Below are positions 51,710 through 60,711 of a stretch of 64,000 bases of DNA, in pieces. Made by a program: the position numbers and the translations under genes. Source of the DNA: VXPQ01 sp965248175 (GTDB lineage: Bacteria > Bacteroidota > Rhodothermia > Rhodothermales > VXPQ01). The notes beneath the pieces were generated by a model. The model did no database searches, was not told the DNA's origin, and saw only the letters and a list, made by a program, of their open reading frames with translations. Numbering within the stretch: the first letter of the stretch is position 1; each line of letters begins with the position of its first letter. The DNA is taken from NCBI GenBank assembly GCA_965248175.1, contig OZ252093.1, forward strand, positions 124,001 to 188,000. Direction: 5' to 3'.

Positions 51710-53037
51710 GGGCGTGTCCGCTTAACTGTGTAAGTGGGATTATTGTTCTATGGGGACTCTGTCCCCGTAGAGTATGACGAACTGGTTGAGGGCGGCCTTC
51801 CAGTCCCGGATCGGACGCTTCCACTTCTTCGATGCTTCGCGCAGGCCCAGGTAGAGCAGCTTGCGCACCGCGTCGTCGTTGGGGAAAGCGCCCCGTCCCT
51901 TGACGATTTTGCGCAGGCTGTAGTTCAGCGATTCGATCGCATTGGTGGTGTAGACCACCTTGCGGATCGCAGGCGCATAGTCGAAGAAAGGCGCCAGACG
52001 CTCCCAGTCCTTCCTCCAGAGCGGAGCGATAGCCGGGTACTTCTCGCTCCATTGTCTCTCGAAAGCCTCGAGCGCCGCAAGAGCAGCCTCTTCGCTCGGC
52101 GCTGCGTAGACCGCGCGCAAAGACGACGCCACCGGCTTGCGCTCCTTCCAAGGCACGTAGCGCAGGCTCTTGCGCACCTGGTGCACCACGCACAACTGCA
52201 CCCGCGCATGTGGAAAGACCGTCTCTATCGCCTCGGGAAGACCCTTCAAACCGTCCACGCACGCAATGAAACAGTCCTCCATGCCCCGCGCCTTCAACTC
52301 GCCGAAGATGGTGAGCCACGAAACGGCTCCCTCCGTCGGAGCGATCCAAAGGCCAAGCACCTTTTTCTCTCCTTCAATGTCTATCGCCAGCGCCACGTAG
52401 ACCGCGCGCCTCTTCACCGATCCCTCCTCGCGAGACTTTACGAACAAGGCGTCGAAGTACACGACAGGATACACCCGCTCCAGAGGACGAGCCTGCCATG
52501 CGGTCACTTCCTCGAGAACGCTTGCGGTAACCTCCGAAACAAGCGTAGAGGAGACCTCCGCGCCGTAGAGACGCTTCAACGTGTCCTGGATAGCCCGCGT
52601 GCTCTGGCCCTGCGCGTAGAGATACACGATCACGTCGTCCAGGCCCGCTACCCGGCGCTGGCGCTTCTCTACGATCCTGGGCTCGAAACTGCCGTTGCGA
52701 TCGCGAGGAACCTCCAGATCCAGCGAACCCGACTCGCTCTCGAGCCGCTTCGCAGTGCGTCCGTTACGGGAATTGCCGCTGCCGCGACCCGACCGATCGT
52801 GAGCAGGGTAGCCGAGATGATGCGTCAGCTCCCCCTCCAATGCCGCCTCGAGAGCACGCTTGCCTATCGTCTTGAGCAAGCCCCCCTCGCCGAAAAGGTC
52901 CCGCGCGTCCCCCTTGAAATCCTTCAGCAACTCCTCCAGAAGAGCCTGCTGTTTGTCTGTAAGTTCGGTCATCGTCTTCACCTCCTGATGAAACTATGTG
53001 TACGATTGACCACTTACACAGTTTACGGGACACGCCC
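51710..53037 (-). mobile_element. Complete IS256-family insertion sequence
   Basis: Terminal inverted repeats: GGGCGTGTCCGCTTAACTGT at the left (51710) and GGGCGTGTCCCGTAAACTGT read inwards from the right (53037), about 23 of 27 bases matching through GTAAGTG. The element is 1328 bp and is flanked by 8-bp direct copies GTTTTAGC (51702-51709, 53038-53045), the usual size for this family. It carries one intact mutator-type transposase on the minus strand. It interrupts a lipoprotein gene. Confidence 0.93.
51740..52972 (-). CDS. IS256-family (mutator-type) transposase
   Basis: A 410-residue transposase. ATG 52972 lies 7 bases after AGGAGGTG, a strong ribosome site; a GTG three codons upstream is less likely. 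The catalytic residues can be seen: Asp in VVYFDALFVKSRE, Asp in CVDGLKGLPEAIETVFP, and Glu in TTNAIESLNYSLRK. VQLCVVHQVRKSLRYV is the family signature with the conserved CxxH-like part. The frame is intact, so the element may still be active. Confidence 0.95.
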   Translation of the reverse strand: MTELTDKQQALLEELLKDFKGDARDLFGEGGLLKTIGKRALEAALEGELTHHLGYPAHDRSGRGSGNSRNGRTAKRLESESGSLDLEVPRDRNGSFEPRIVEKRQRRVAGLDDVIVYLYAQGQSTRAIQDTLKRLYGAEVSSTLVSEVTASVLEEVTAWQARPLERVYPVVYFDALFVKSREEGSVKRRAVYVALAIDIEGEKKVLGLWIAPTEGAVSWLTIFGELKARGMEDCFIACVDGLKGLPEAIETVFPHARVQLCVVHQVRKSLRYVPWKERKPVASSLRAVYAAPSEEAALAALEAFERQWSEKYPAIAPLWRKDWERLAPFFDYAPAIRKVVYTTNAIESLNYSLRKIVKGRGAFPNDDAVRKLLYLGLREASKKWKRPIRDWKAALNQFVILYGDRVPIEQ

Positions 53038-53678
53038 GTTTTAGCCGCTGTCCCTTGGAGGATTTCTTGTGCTTTCTGCTGCACCAAGGGGTTTTTGAAC
53101 GTCAGCGTGGCCAATTCCTCTGGCCTATGTTGAAGGCCATAGAGTTGCGACAGCTCTCGTTCTACAGCCTTGCCATCCTCGCCCCAGTATTCTACCAACT
53201 CTCTACTCTGGTCCGGTGCGCCAATGTTTTGCCGGAACGCGCCGACCTCGGTTACTGTGTATTCATGGTTGCCGATGATAACTTTGCCGTCGGTATCCAA
53301 CACGCTGATCTCAGCCGGATCGTTGGCATGTACAAGCCGTCTGTACAGATCGGCATTGACGGTTGATGCAGACTGCTCCGTAAGTTTGTCAAGAAACGCA
53401 TAATATGTATCGAAGTTTTCAAACGTGCGGCGATCTTGTTTGAAATTGGGGTCTAGCGTGACAAGGACGGTAGACTCAGCACCGCCTTCGCCTTCCCCAT
53501 AGCTGTACTGGACTGTCTCAAGCGCTTCTCGTTCGGGTGCCTGACTGGCTTTAGTGTCGATATTAGGGTTAGTATCCGTAACCGAGTCGCACGCTTGCAA
53601 GCCAAGAAGAACGACGAAGGCGAAACCCAGGATACTCCATCTTGGATGCAACAAACCGGGGGCGTGGAAGATATTCAT
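53038..53678 (-). pseudogene. 5' part of lipoprotein gene split by IS256-family element
   Basis: From ATG 53678, MNIFHAPGLLHPRWSILGFA runs to VVLLGLQAC, a lipobox with Cys29. The mature part includes TVQYSYGEGEGGAESTVLVT and DTDGKVIIGNHEYTVTEVGA and goes to LQGTAAKT, where the element enters. Without the element and one GTTTTAGC copy the gene would be 1176 bases (391 codons plus stop) in a single frame. In its present state the frame runs on about 90 codons inside the element before a stop. Function unknown; a surface or periplasmic lipoprotein. Confidence 0.85.
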
Positions 53679-53825
53679 GACGGTGATTGCAAATTGGTTT
53701 TGGAAACAGAGCAAAACTGAGGAAGATATATAGTAGTCTACGCAGCTCCATGCATTGCATATTCTCCCAATAATGCATCTTGCAGACGATCCTGTAATCG
53801 ATGTGGTCGGAGCCGATCCGTCAAC

Positions 53826-54413
53826 TTGGGAAGCGCCCACGTACTCTGCCTCCCAAACGCCTTCAGAGGATATCTCCCGCGGTATGCCGTGCGGCATCTG
53901 CCGCCCAAAAAGCGGAGCTATCCGAAAAACGATATCGCCTTTCGTCCGTTGCGGGCGAACGATCTGCTCATATACATAACCCTGACACAGGACACAAACC
54001 CGATCGGCGAGGGCGCCGAGGCGCTGCATACGCTCGGAGACATGCTTATACGCCTTGCCCGCCTTTCAGAAAAAGCCTTCTCGGACTATCTCCGCAAACT
54101 GGCCCTGCAGGCAGTGCACATCGATGTACTCCGCGCAGAGCACCTCCTCGGAAACGAGCCCGACAGGCCGGATTGCTGGCGAAACGACGTGATGCAATAC
54201 CTAACCTCGGCCCGGGAATCGGTGACAAAACCCGATTTCTCCATTCCGATCGACCTGCCGGGAACCCCCGAAGAACGCCTTGCGGCGTTCCAGCGGCAAG
54301 TACTCGCCTACGGCCAATTGCTTACCCACTGGCCCGCAATCGTCGAGGCCGCGCGCGCCATGAAAAGCAAAGAAGACATGCTGGCCCGGCCCATTCGGAC
54401 GTTCGTAGTCTGA
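53826..54413 (+). CDS. Hypothetical protein
   Basis: I do not recognise a family. The credible part starts around NDIAFRPLRANDLLIYITLT (about 53920) and continues LTQDTNPIGEGAEALHTLGD with a predicted helical segment MLIRLARLSEKAFSDYLRKL, ending ARPIRTFVV. It looks cytoplasmic and helical. The TTG at 53826 is the first possible start, but the first about 30 residues are Arg/Pro-rich and probably not translated. It stands alone between the split lipoprotein gene and the reverse MFS gene. Confidence 0.45.
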   Translation: MGSAHVLCLPNAFRGYLPRYAVRHLPPKKRSYPKNDIAFRPLRANDLLIYITLTQDTNPIGEGAEALHTLGDMLIRLARLSEKAFSDYLRKLALQAVHIDVLRAEHLLGNEPDRPDCWRNDVMQYLTSARESVTKPDFSIPIDLPGTPEERLAAFQRQVLAYGQLLTHWPAIVEAARAMKSKEDMLARPIRTFVV

Positions 54414-54576
54414 ACGCAAACCGCCCCTGCTCCGCCGCCGGAGCGACGGGCAGGAAGCAGACAGAGAGGAGAAGGAATAGAAGGAAACGATTTGCCGTAA
54501 CGCACCGAAGGTCTGCCGGACCATGCGCTCCCGCCGCGCCATTACGCACGGCGGGAGCGGCATAGCCCCAGAACCG

Positions 54577-55791
54577 TCAAGCCGCCGGCGCGGCGTCCTC
54601 CGTATCCACCTTGTCGTTGAACAGCAGGAAGAAGAAGGCGGAGAACACGAGCATCGCTCCAGAGAAGATGCCCCAGAACACCTGCCAATTCTCCACGGAA
54701 AGCGGATCGCCGGCGGTAATCGAGTTGACGACAAACCCCGAAATCTGCGCTCCGAGGAACATGCCGAGCCCGAAGGTCAGCAGCACGAGCAACCCCTGTA
54801 TCTGGCCGCGTATGGCGGGAGGCGTTTTCTTGTCCACGTAGATCTGCGCGGTAACGAAGAAGAAATCGTAGCACAGGCCGTGAATCAGGATGCCGAACAG
54901 AATCATCCAGTACACGCCGTCGACCGCCGCTCCGGCAAATAGCCCGAAACGCACGAACCAGGCCGCAATACCGATAAACAGCATCCACTTCACGCCCAGC
55001 CGCCGGAAGAAGAACGGAATCATCAGCATAAAGAATATCTCGGACATCTGGCCGTACGTCATCGTGCCCGCCACCTTTTCGATACCCGCATCCGCCAGAT
55101 ACACGGGAGCGTAGGGGAAATACGTCCCGAACCCGATGTACGCCAGCGTGGCGGAAATAAGCAGCACGATGAGCGGCTTCGAACGAACCTGCTTCAGGGC
55201 GTCCAGCCCGGAAATCTGCCGCCAGGACGTACGCTCTCCCCTCGAAGGCGGAGGCGTCTTAGGCAGAGTAAAGCAATAGAGACCCAGCAGAAGCGATGCG
55301 CCGCCTCCCAGATACATGGGCGTGGCGGAGGAATCCGCCGCAAGCACCCAGCTGATGACAAGGCCGGTAACGATCCACCCGATGGTTCCGAAGACGCGAA
55401 TGACCGGAAATTCCTTTTCCTGGTTTTCGATGTGGTGGAAGGCCAGCGAAGAGGTCAGGCCGAGCGTCGGAAAATAGCACAACGTGTGTACGGCAAGCAG
55501 AGTCAAAAAGAGCGGCGTGCCCGCAAAAGCCGGCATAATGACCATGGCGATCCCGGCCAGCAGGAACAACACGGCCAACACCTTCTCCGTGTTGAAAAAC
55601 CGGTCCGCCACCATCCCTACGAAGAAGGGCGCCACGATACAGGCAATGGGACCGAACGAAAACGCCAGCGGGATATAGGTCCCCATATCCTGGGTGGTCA
55701 TAAAGTTACTGAGCGTAGTGGCCCACGAGCCCCAAATGAAGAACTGTACGAACATCATAAGGGCAAGGCGAAGGGTGCGAAATATATTCAT
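54577..55791 (-). CDS. NupG/XapB-like nucleoside:H+ symporter (MFS)
   Basis: A 404-residue protein with 12 hydrophobic segments. The opening MMFVQFFIWGSWATTLSNFM and the middle HIENQEKEFPVIRVFGTIGW match the nucleoside:H+ symporter (NHS) family. It should import nucleosides driven by protons. It starts 7 bases after the stop of the reverse gene for a VTT-domain protein (upstream on the same strand), so the two may share a transcript. Confidence 0.87.
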   Translation of the reverse strand: MNIFRTLRLALMMFVQFFIWGSWATTLSNFMTTQDMGTYIPLAFSFGPIACIVAPFFVGMVADRFFNTEKVLAVLFLLAGIAMVIMPAFAGTPLFLTLLAVHTLCYFPTLGLTSSLAFHHIENQEKEFPVIRVFGTIGWIVTGLVISWVLAADSSATPMYLGGGASLLLGLYCFTLPKTPPPSRGERTSWRQISGLDALKQVRSKPLIVLLISATLAYIGFGTYFPYAPVYLADAGIEKVAGTMTYGQMSEIFFMLMIPFFFRRLGVKWMLFIGIAAWFVRFGLFAGAAVDGVYWMILFGILIHGLCYDFFFVTAQIYVDKKTPPAIRGQIQGLLVLLTFGLGMFLGAQISGFVVNSITAGDPLSVENWQVFWGIFSGAMLVFSAFFFLLFNDKVDTEDAAPAA

Positions 55792-55798
55792 GGAGCCA

Positions 55799-56443
55799 TC
55801 AGGTTGAGTTCATGGATGTTGCCCGGCGCATTCTCCGGTGTACGACCAGCCAGAACGCCGCGGGCAAAAAAGCGCTCAGCAAAAATGTCAGGGCGGGACG
55901 CTCCACGCCCAGATGACCGACAATAGCAAAAGTAAAGGCGGGCGGGACAACTCCGCAAGCGAGCGCGCCGGTAAACAGGCGTCGCGGCATGGACACGATC
56001 CCCGCCATGCAGGAAACCGCCTCGGGAACGATCGGAAGCCAGCGCGAAAGCACGATAATCCACGCGCCCCATCGTTCGAACAGCGCCTCTCCCCGGACAA
56101 GTTCGGCGTCGCTCACGAAATGACGCGCCGAGGGGCGGCCCAGTTTCGCACAGGCCAGAAAAGCGATCATGCCCCCTAGAAAAGACCCCCCGGCGCCGAT
56201 CAGTCCGCCGACTACCGGCCCGTACAACATGCCGAGTGCGGTCATGACAAGGGTGGCGGGAATGGGCAGCAGGATATCGGAGGCAAGCAATAGCACGGCG
56301 GCCGCTACGCCCCACACCCCGAAACCGCGCAGCAAGGAGATTGTGCCGTCGATCGTAAACAGTTCCTCGACGCCGCGCCCCCACAACAAAAAGGGCAGCA
56401 GTAACAGGATAACCAGACCGATTGCAAGTTTGACAAGACGCAT
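55799..56443 (-). CDS. TVP38/TMEM64-like (VTT-domain) membrane protein
   Basis: A 214-residue protein with about five to six hydrophobic segments. The SNARE-associated/VTT core is visible: LGMLYGPVVGGLIGAGGSFL, GGMIAFLACAKLGRPSARHF and VLSRWLPIVPEAVSCMAGIV with conserved R and P. Relatives include DedA and TMEM41B-like lipid scramblases and are thought to act in lipid transport. It lies 9 bases downstream of a small lipoprotein gene. Confidence 0.85.
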   Translation of the reverse strand: MRLVKLAIGLVILLLLPFLLWGRGVEELFTIDGTISLLRGFGVWGVAAAVLLLASDILLPIPATLVMTALGMLYGPVVGGLIGAGGSFLGGMIAFLACAKLGRPSARHFVSDAELVRGEALFERWGAWIIVLSRWLPIVPEAVSCMAGIVSMPRRLFTGALACGVVPPAFTFAIVGHLGVERPALTFLLSAFLPAAFWLVVHRRMRRATSMNST

Positions 56444-56452
56444 ACCGAACGC

Positions 56453-56944
56453 TCACTGCAATTCGATCAGAAACTGCCCCTCGATCACAAACTGCTCCCC
56501 ATACAGGACATCGTCGAAATCATCGAGCGCCGTCGCGCCAAACGAAAACGTTCCCTGAACGACGCCGGGGTTTGCGAAACGGTCGATCCGAACGTTGTCT
56601 TCCCTTTGTCCAAGGGAAGCCGCAAACCGTAGGATCCGCTCCCGATTGTCTATCAGACCATAGGAGCCCACGAATTGCCCCAACGAGAACGTCCCTGTTT
56701 TTTCGAAATTCGGCACGGAAAACTGGATGAACCGGAACGAACTGTCAGGATAGACGAACTGCCCCCATAGCTGGAATACATGCTCCTCCTCCATGCGCCC
56801 CGCACCAACGCCCTCCACCTCGACATCGGCAATGGTCGCCTCGAAAAACGGCACATCCTCCTCCTCGATCGAAACCAGACGGCATCCCCCGCAGGCAAAC
56901 GCCAGCACGCACAGCACACAATACCAACTGGAACGATTGCTCAT
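56453..56944 (-). CDS. Small hypothetical lipoprotein
   Basis: A 163-residue protein with leader MSNRSSWYCVLCVLAFACGG followed by C (Cys21 as lipobox Cys, GGC). The mature part is acidic and beta-rich (VPFFEATIADVEVEGVGAGR, TFSLGQFVGSYGLIDNRERI) and ends GEQFVIEGQFLIELQ. I do not recognise the family. It is closely spaced with the VTT-domain gene downstream and with purU upstream on the same strand, so it may be a member of that operon. Confidence 0.68.
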   Translation of the reverse strand: MSNRSSWYCVLCVLAFACGGCRLVSIEEEDVPFFEATIADVEVEGVGAGRMEEEHVFQLWGQFVYPDSSFRFIQFSVPNFEKTGTFSLGQFVGSYGLIDNRERILRFAASLGQREDNVRIDRFANPGVVQGTFSFGATALDDFDDVLYGEQFVIEGQFLIELQ

Positions 56945-56968
56945 GAACGAGGGAGAAGGAAGGGGATA

Positions 56969-57838
56969 TTAAACGAACACGACCGTCTTGTTTTCGTGTA
57001 CGATCAAGCGGTCTTCGAGATGCCAGCGTACGGCGCGCGCAAGTACACTGCGCTCTACATCCCGGCCAAGACGCCGCAGATCCTCCGGGCTCTGCCGGTG
57101 GTTTACGCGCACCACATCCTGGTCGATAATAGCCCCCTTGTCCAGTTCCTCGGTGACGTAGTGCGCCGTCGCCCCAATGAGCTTCACGCCGCGATCGCAG
57201 GCCTGCCGGTACGGATCTACGCCGGCAAAGGCGGGCAGAAAAGAATGGTGAATGTTGATAATCCGATTGGCATACCGGTCGACGAACGATGCAGACAATA
57301 TCTGCATGTAACGAGCCAACACGATGACATCGATGCTGTCGCCCATCAACTCCAGCATACGCGCCTCCCCTTTATCTTTTTCGCCCTTCACCATCGGAAC
57401 ATGGTAGTAGGGAATGCCGAAACGGGCCACCTCGTCCTCCAGATCGGGATGATTGCTGATCACCATCGCCACCTCGGCATACAAATCTCCCCTGTCCAGC
57501 CGCCAGAGCAGGTCCATCAGGACATGATCATGTTTCGACACGAAGATAGCCATTCTCGGCGCATCGGTGGCATAACTCAATCGCCACCGCATGTCGAACT
57601 TGGCAGCGACCTCATCGGCGAACGCCTGCTCCGGCAACGAGCGCGACATATCGAGATGCGGCGTCTGAAATTCCAGCCGCATGAACAGTACTCCGTTCTC
57701 CCTGTCGGTGGCATGCTGGTCAAGCGCCGTACAATTCGTCCCGTGACGGTAGAGAAAACCAGTAACAGCCGCTATGATGCCGGGACGATCCGGGCAGCTG
57801 ATAAGAAGCCGGGCCGTGGTTTCGCGGGATGACGTCAT
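56969..57838 (-). CDS. purU: Formyltetrahydrofolate deformylase
   Basis: A 289-residue protein. The N-terminal ACT domain (ISCPDRPGIIAAVTGFLYRH) is followed by the formyl transferase fold: MAIFVSKHDHVLMDLLWRL, VLARYMQILSASFVDRY, INIHHSFLPAF with the catalytic-site Asn and His, and GATAHYVTEELDKGAIIDQD. The enzyme releases formate from 10-formyltetrahydrofolate, balancing one-carbon pools and supplying formate for purine synthesis. The length is standard. It precedes a reverse lipoprotein gene by 24 bases. Confidence 0.95.
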   Translation of the reverse strand: MTSSRETTARLLISCPDRPGIIAAVTGFLYRHGTNCTALDQHATDRENGVLFMRLEFQTPHLDMSRSLPEQAFADEVAAKFDMRWRLSYATDAPRMAIFVSKHDHVLMDLLWRLDRGDLYAEVAMVISNHPDLEDEVARFGIPYYHVPMVKGEKDKGEARMLELMGDSIDVIVLARYMQILSASFVDRYANRIINIHHSFLPAFAGVDPYRQACDRGVKLIGATAHYVTEELDKGAIIDQDVVRVNHRQSPEDLRRLGRDVERSVLARAVRWHLEDRLIVHENKTVVFV

Positions 57839-57966
57839 GCCGGAGAGATATTGATATTATTCAACGTGTCTGCAAGAAAAGAACGCCATACATAACGCGA
57901 ACTGCACAAGAAAAGGAAAAACGAGCGAAAAGGCGAGATAGTTGGCAGGAGTTTTATAGCGGCTCG

Positions 57967-59385
57967 TCAACCCAGCCATGCCGCAAGCCGGCGGCCATGT
58001 TCTTCCAGATCGTTGAGCAACGCAACCTTGTCGGGCGCATCGGCATGCTTCCTGCGCAGTTCGTCAATGCATGCATAGTAGGCATCCAGCGGTGTACGGC
58101 CGTCTGCGCCGGGCGTCAGATGGCGGGCGCGGCAATGCGTGCGCCAGCGATCCTTCTCCGCGACCCCGAGATCATCAAAGAAATTCCGGGCGCGATACCG
58201 GAATACGAGTTCGCGAAGGCGCGGATCGACAAATTTGACGTCGCTGGCGGCGGCAAGAGTCCGGTCTTCGTCCAGCAAACGCGTTAGGGTTTTCCGGTCC
58301 TGATCCGGTATAAATCCCGTGTACAGGGCTTCGTCCACATCCGGTTCCTCCCGAGGATGGTCCGGATCCTCTTCCGGGGGGCGTCCATACGCGGCCCGCA
58401 CGTTGTCCGCCAGCGATGTGTCGCTTCGGAGCAAACGATAATTTTTTTTCAGGGTATCTGGATCAAGACCAAGCCGGTCCATCACCTCGTCGTTGAGCAC
58501 GCTGAACGGGGCAACGAACGGGCACTGGTTCGTCTTCACGACAAAGATCGGCGAACGGCTGCCGGGACTGAATATCCTGTCGCGCAATGCATCGGCAGAG
58601 AGACCGGAAAATTCGGACGGATCGTGCGACATATCGAACACGATCGCCGCATCGGAATTCCCCGGCTGATCCGCGATGCGAACGACCGGCGCGGCGCATC
58701 CCCTGCCCTGAAACAGCGACGCCACCCATACGAACCAGTCCTGCATGACGGCGGCGGCCTGGTTTTTGTCCCGCATGCGCAGGGACCAGTCGAACAACCT
58801 CGGCTGTCTGGCGCGAACGAGACGGGCCATATCGATCGTCGTCATCACGTCGGCGAGCGCCTCGTGGGCCTCCCCGTGCCCGCCGACCCCATTCTCTGCG
58901 GCAAGGTGCTGAAGACGAAACGAGGGCTTCCCGTTCTCCCGCATCGGCCACGCGATGCCATCCGGGCGCAGCGCATACGCGGCGCGGAACAGGTCGATGA
59001 GGTCCCAGCGCGTATTGCCATCGCGCCAGTGCCATGCATACGGATCAAGCAGATTCCGGTAGAACAGGAAGCGGGTATGCTCGTGGTCGAACCGGATCGC
59101 ATTGTACCCCACCGAGCAGGTGCCGGGCCGCGCAAGTTCCTGATGAATCCGGTGGGCGAATTCCGCTTCGGAAAGGCCATGCTCTTCGAGGTACGACGGC
59201 GCGAGGCCATGCACCAGAGAGGCTTCGGGCTGCGGCAATTGGTCCGGAGCGGGGCGACAGTAGCACACGACCGGCTCGCCCATGACATGCAGGTCCTCGT
59301 CCGTTCGCACACCCGCGAATTGCACCGGGCGATATCGCCTCGGCTTGTCGCCGGACGTCTCGTAGTCGTACCAGAGGAATTCCAT
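57967..59385 (-). CDS. sbcB: Exodeoxyribonuclease I
   Basis: A 472-residue DEDDh exonuclease. Exo I motif WYDYETSG (Asp and Glu, residues 5-12), Exo II in VGYNAIRFDHEHTRF and Exo III in GEAHEALADVMTTIDMARL are visible. The SH3-like and helical C-terminal regions of ExoI follow (KNQAAAVMQDWFVWV; NQCPFVAPFSVLNDEVM). It digests single-stranded DNA 3' to 5' in repair and recombination and binds the SSB tail; ssb lies at 5789. Directly upstream are the two palindromes at 59405-59458, then fic. Confidence 0.94.
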   Translation of the reverse strand: MEFLWYDYETSGDKPRRYRPVQFAGVRTDEDLHVMGEPVVCYCRPAPDQLPQPEASLVHGLAPSYLEEHGLSEAEFAHRIHQELARPGTCSVGYNAIRFDHEHTRFLFYRNLLDPYAWHWRDGNTRWDLIDLFRAAYALRPDGIAWPMRENGKPSFRLQHLAAENGVGGHGEAHEALADVMTTIDMARLVRARQPRLFDWSLRMRDKNQAAAVMQDWFVWVASLFQGRGCAAPVVRIADQPGNSDAAIVFDMSHDPSEFSGLSADALRDRIFSPGSRSPIFVVKTNQCPFVAPFSVLNDEVMDRLGLDPDTLKKNYRLLRSDTSLADNVRAAYGRPPEEDPDHPREEPDVDEALYTGFIPDQDRKTLTRLLDEDRTLAAASDVKFVDPRLRELVFRYRARNFFDDLGVAEKDRWRTHCRARHLTPGADGRTPLDAYYACIDELRRKHADAPDKVALLNDLEEHGRRLAAWLG

Positions 59386-59404
59386 TTCGTCAGAGGGAAA
59401 AAGG

Positions 59405-59458
59405 GCATCTATGCGTTTTCCGCATAGATGCAGGTTGTTCTATGCAAAAATAGCATAG
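59405..59458 (-). repeat. Paired palindromes between fic and sbcB
   Basis: Palindrome 1: GCATCTATGCG, spacer TTTTC, CGCATAGATGC (59405-59415 and 59421-59431), perfect 11-bp arms. Palindrome 2: CTATGC, AAAAATA, GCATAG (59440-59458). Both share the core CTATGC-N7-GCATAG. They lie 20 bases before sbcB and about 60 bases after the fic stop, and match the pair at 33938-33990 in order, spacing and core. They could be operators controlling sbcB, or part of the fic unit itself. Confidence 0.75.
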
Positions 59459-59520
59459 GCAATGGCAATGGCAATGGTCTTGCAAAAACACACCTTGATT
59501 CATGGTTTGTTTAAAAAACT

Positions 59521-60711
59521 TCAGGCCCGGCGAGGTAAAAACGCATGCATGATTTCGAATTTTGCTCGCCAAGCTTTACCCTCCCGCACGATCAGATTCT
59601 GCCTTACCAGCCAGTTCAGATCCCGAGTCAGTGTCTTGTCTGTTTTGTTCGCATAACTGCGTGCCAGAGACGGGCTAAGGTCGGTGAGTTTCGCTTTAGG
59701 AACAGGCTCGTCCCCAAGTGAAAGCACCAGTTCCCGGCGACGACTGAAAGCAGGAGAGCGTTTCTCGCCTCGGAACTGTTCATAGACGTAATGTTGCCAG
59801 GCGATGCCGAGTTGATGCCCTTGAATGTCATCGCACTGCTCCCGTAATCCGTCCACAAATCCTTGCAAAGCATAACCCAGAAAACCGAATACATCGCCCC
59901 TTCCCGAATGCGCCTGACTTGAACGATCCAGTTCCCGATAGTATTGGTTGCGGGTCATATGGTAGTGATTGCTGAGCAAATGCGCCGAAGGAGAAGGGAC
60001 GCCTGAACGAACCAGTACCATGAACTCCAGAAGCCGCGCCGTACGCCCGTTGCCATCGCCAAAGGGATGAATCCAAGCGATGTACAAGTGGACAAGAATA
60101 GCATGTAGAATTCCCGCCGCGACCCGGCGATCATCTTCTTCTGCAAAAAACGGAATTTCGGTCTCCTCTTCCAGCCACCCGCAAAGACGTTCCAGCAGAT
60201 AGTCGCAATCTTCCGGGGGGGCAGCCCGGTAACTACCTACGCCTACCGAATGGGTGCGAATCTCGCCGGCCACAACACCTTCCTCAAGATGCTCGCCAAG
60301 CCCTTCAAGAACCCACCCGTTGTATTCCCGAACCAGATCCACAGTCAGCCGAGGCGGATCACCCGCGTCTATAGCCGACTCAATAGCCCCACATGCACTT
60401 AGGATATTCTCTACCTCCTGTTGCAGATATTCCTGCGATGGAGGAAGATTCAGATTCCCTTCAATCTGGGCCTGCACCTGTTCTTCGGTCAGTGTGTTAC
60501 CCTCGATAGCTGTCGTAGCCCGGGCCCCCTTGCTGAGGTACAGCGTCTTGAACGTTTTGGCGATATCCGGGGGCAGAGCCGCTTGAGACACTTGTCTGCA
60601 AAACGTCACCGCCTGACCAAGCAATGTCCATAGATTGGGATGTGCCCGGTTCAAATCCAGTCGGAACGTGATCCAGGGATGCGTCCGTTCGTATTTCCGC
60701 CGGGTGGTCAT
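59521..60711 (-). CDS. Fic-domain protein (AMPylase-type) with winged-helix C-terminus
   Basis: A 396-residue protein. Residues 66-72, TTAIEGN, match the intramolecular inhibitory helix of class II Fic proteins (S/TxxxE/G N). The catalytic motif HPFGDGNGR (215-223) is canonical, so AMP transfer from ATP to a target hydroxyl is expected and is normally held off by the inhibitory Glu. The C-terminal about 70 residues (LTDLSPSLARSYANKTDKTL, then TRDLNWLVRQNLIVREGKA) look like a winged helix. ATG 60711 fits; the upstream frame lacks homology. A relic of its 3' end lies at 33804. Confidence 0.93.
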   Translation of the reverse strand: MTTRRKYERTHPWITFRLDLNRAHPNLWTLLGQAVTFCRQVSQAALPPDIAKTFKTLYLSKGARATTAIEGNTLTEEQVQAQIEGNLNLPPSQEYLQQEVENILSACGAIESAIDAGDPPRLTVDLVREYNGWVLEGLGEHLEEGVVAGEIRTHSVGVGSYRAAPPEDCDYLLERLCGWLEEETEIPFFAEEDDRRVAAGILHAILVHLYIAWIHPFGDGNGRTARLLEFMVLVRSGVPSPSAHLLSNHYHMTRNQYYRELDRSSQAHSGRGDVFGFLGYALQGFVDGLREQCDDIQGHQLGIAWQHYVYEQFRGEKRSPAFSRRRELVLSLGDEPVPKAKLTDLSPSLARSYANKTDKTLTRDLNWLVRQNLIVREGKAWRAKFEIMHAFLPRRA

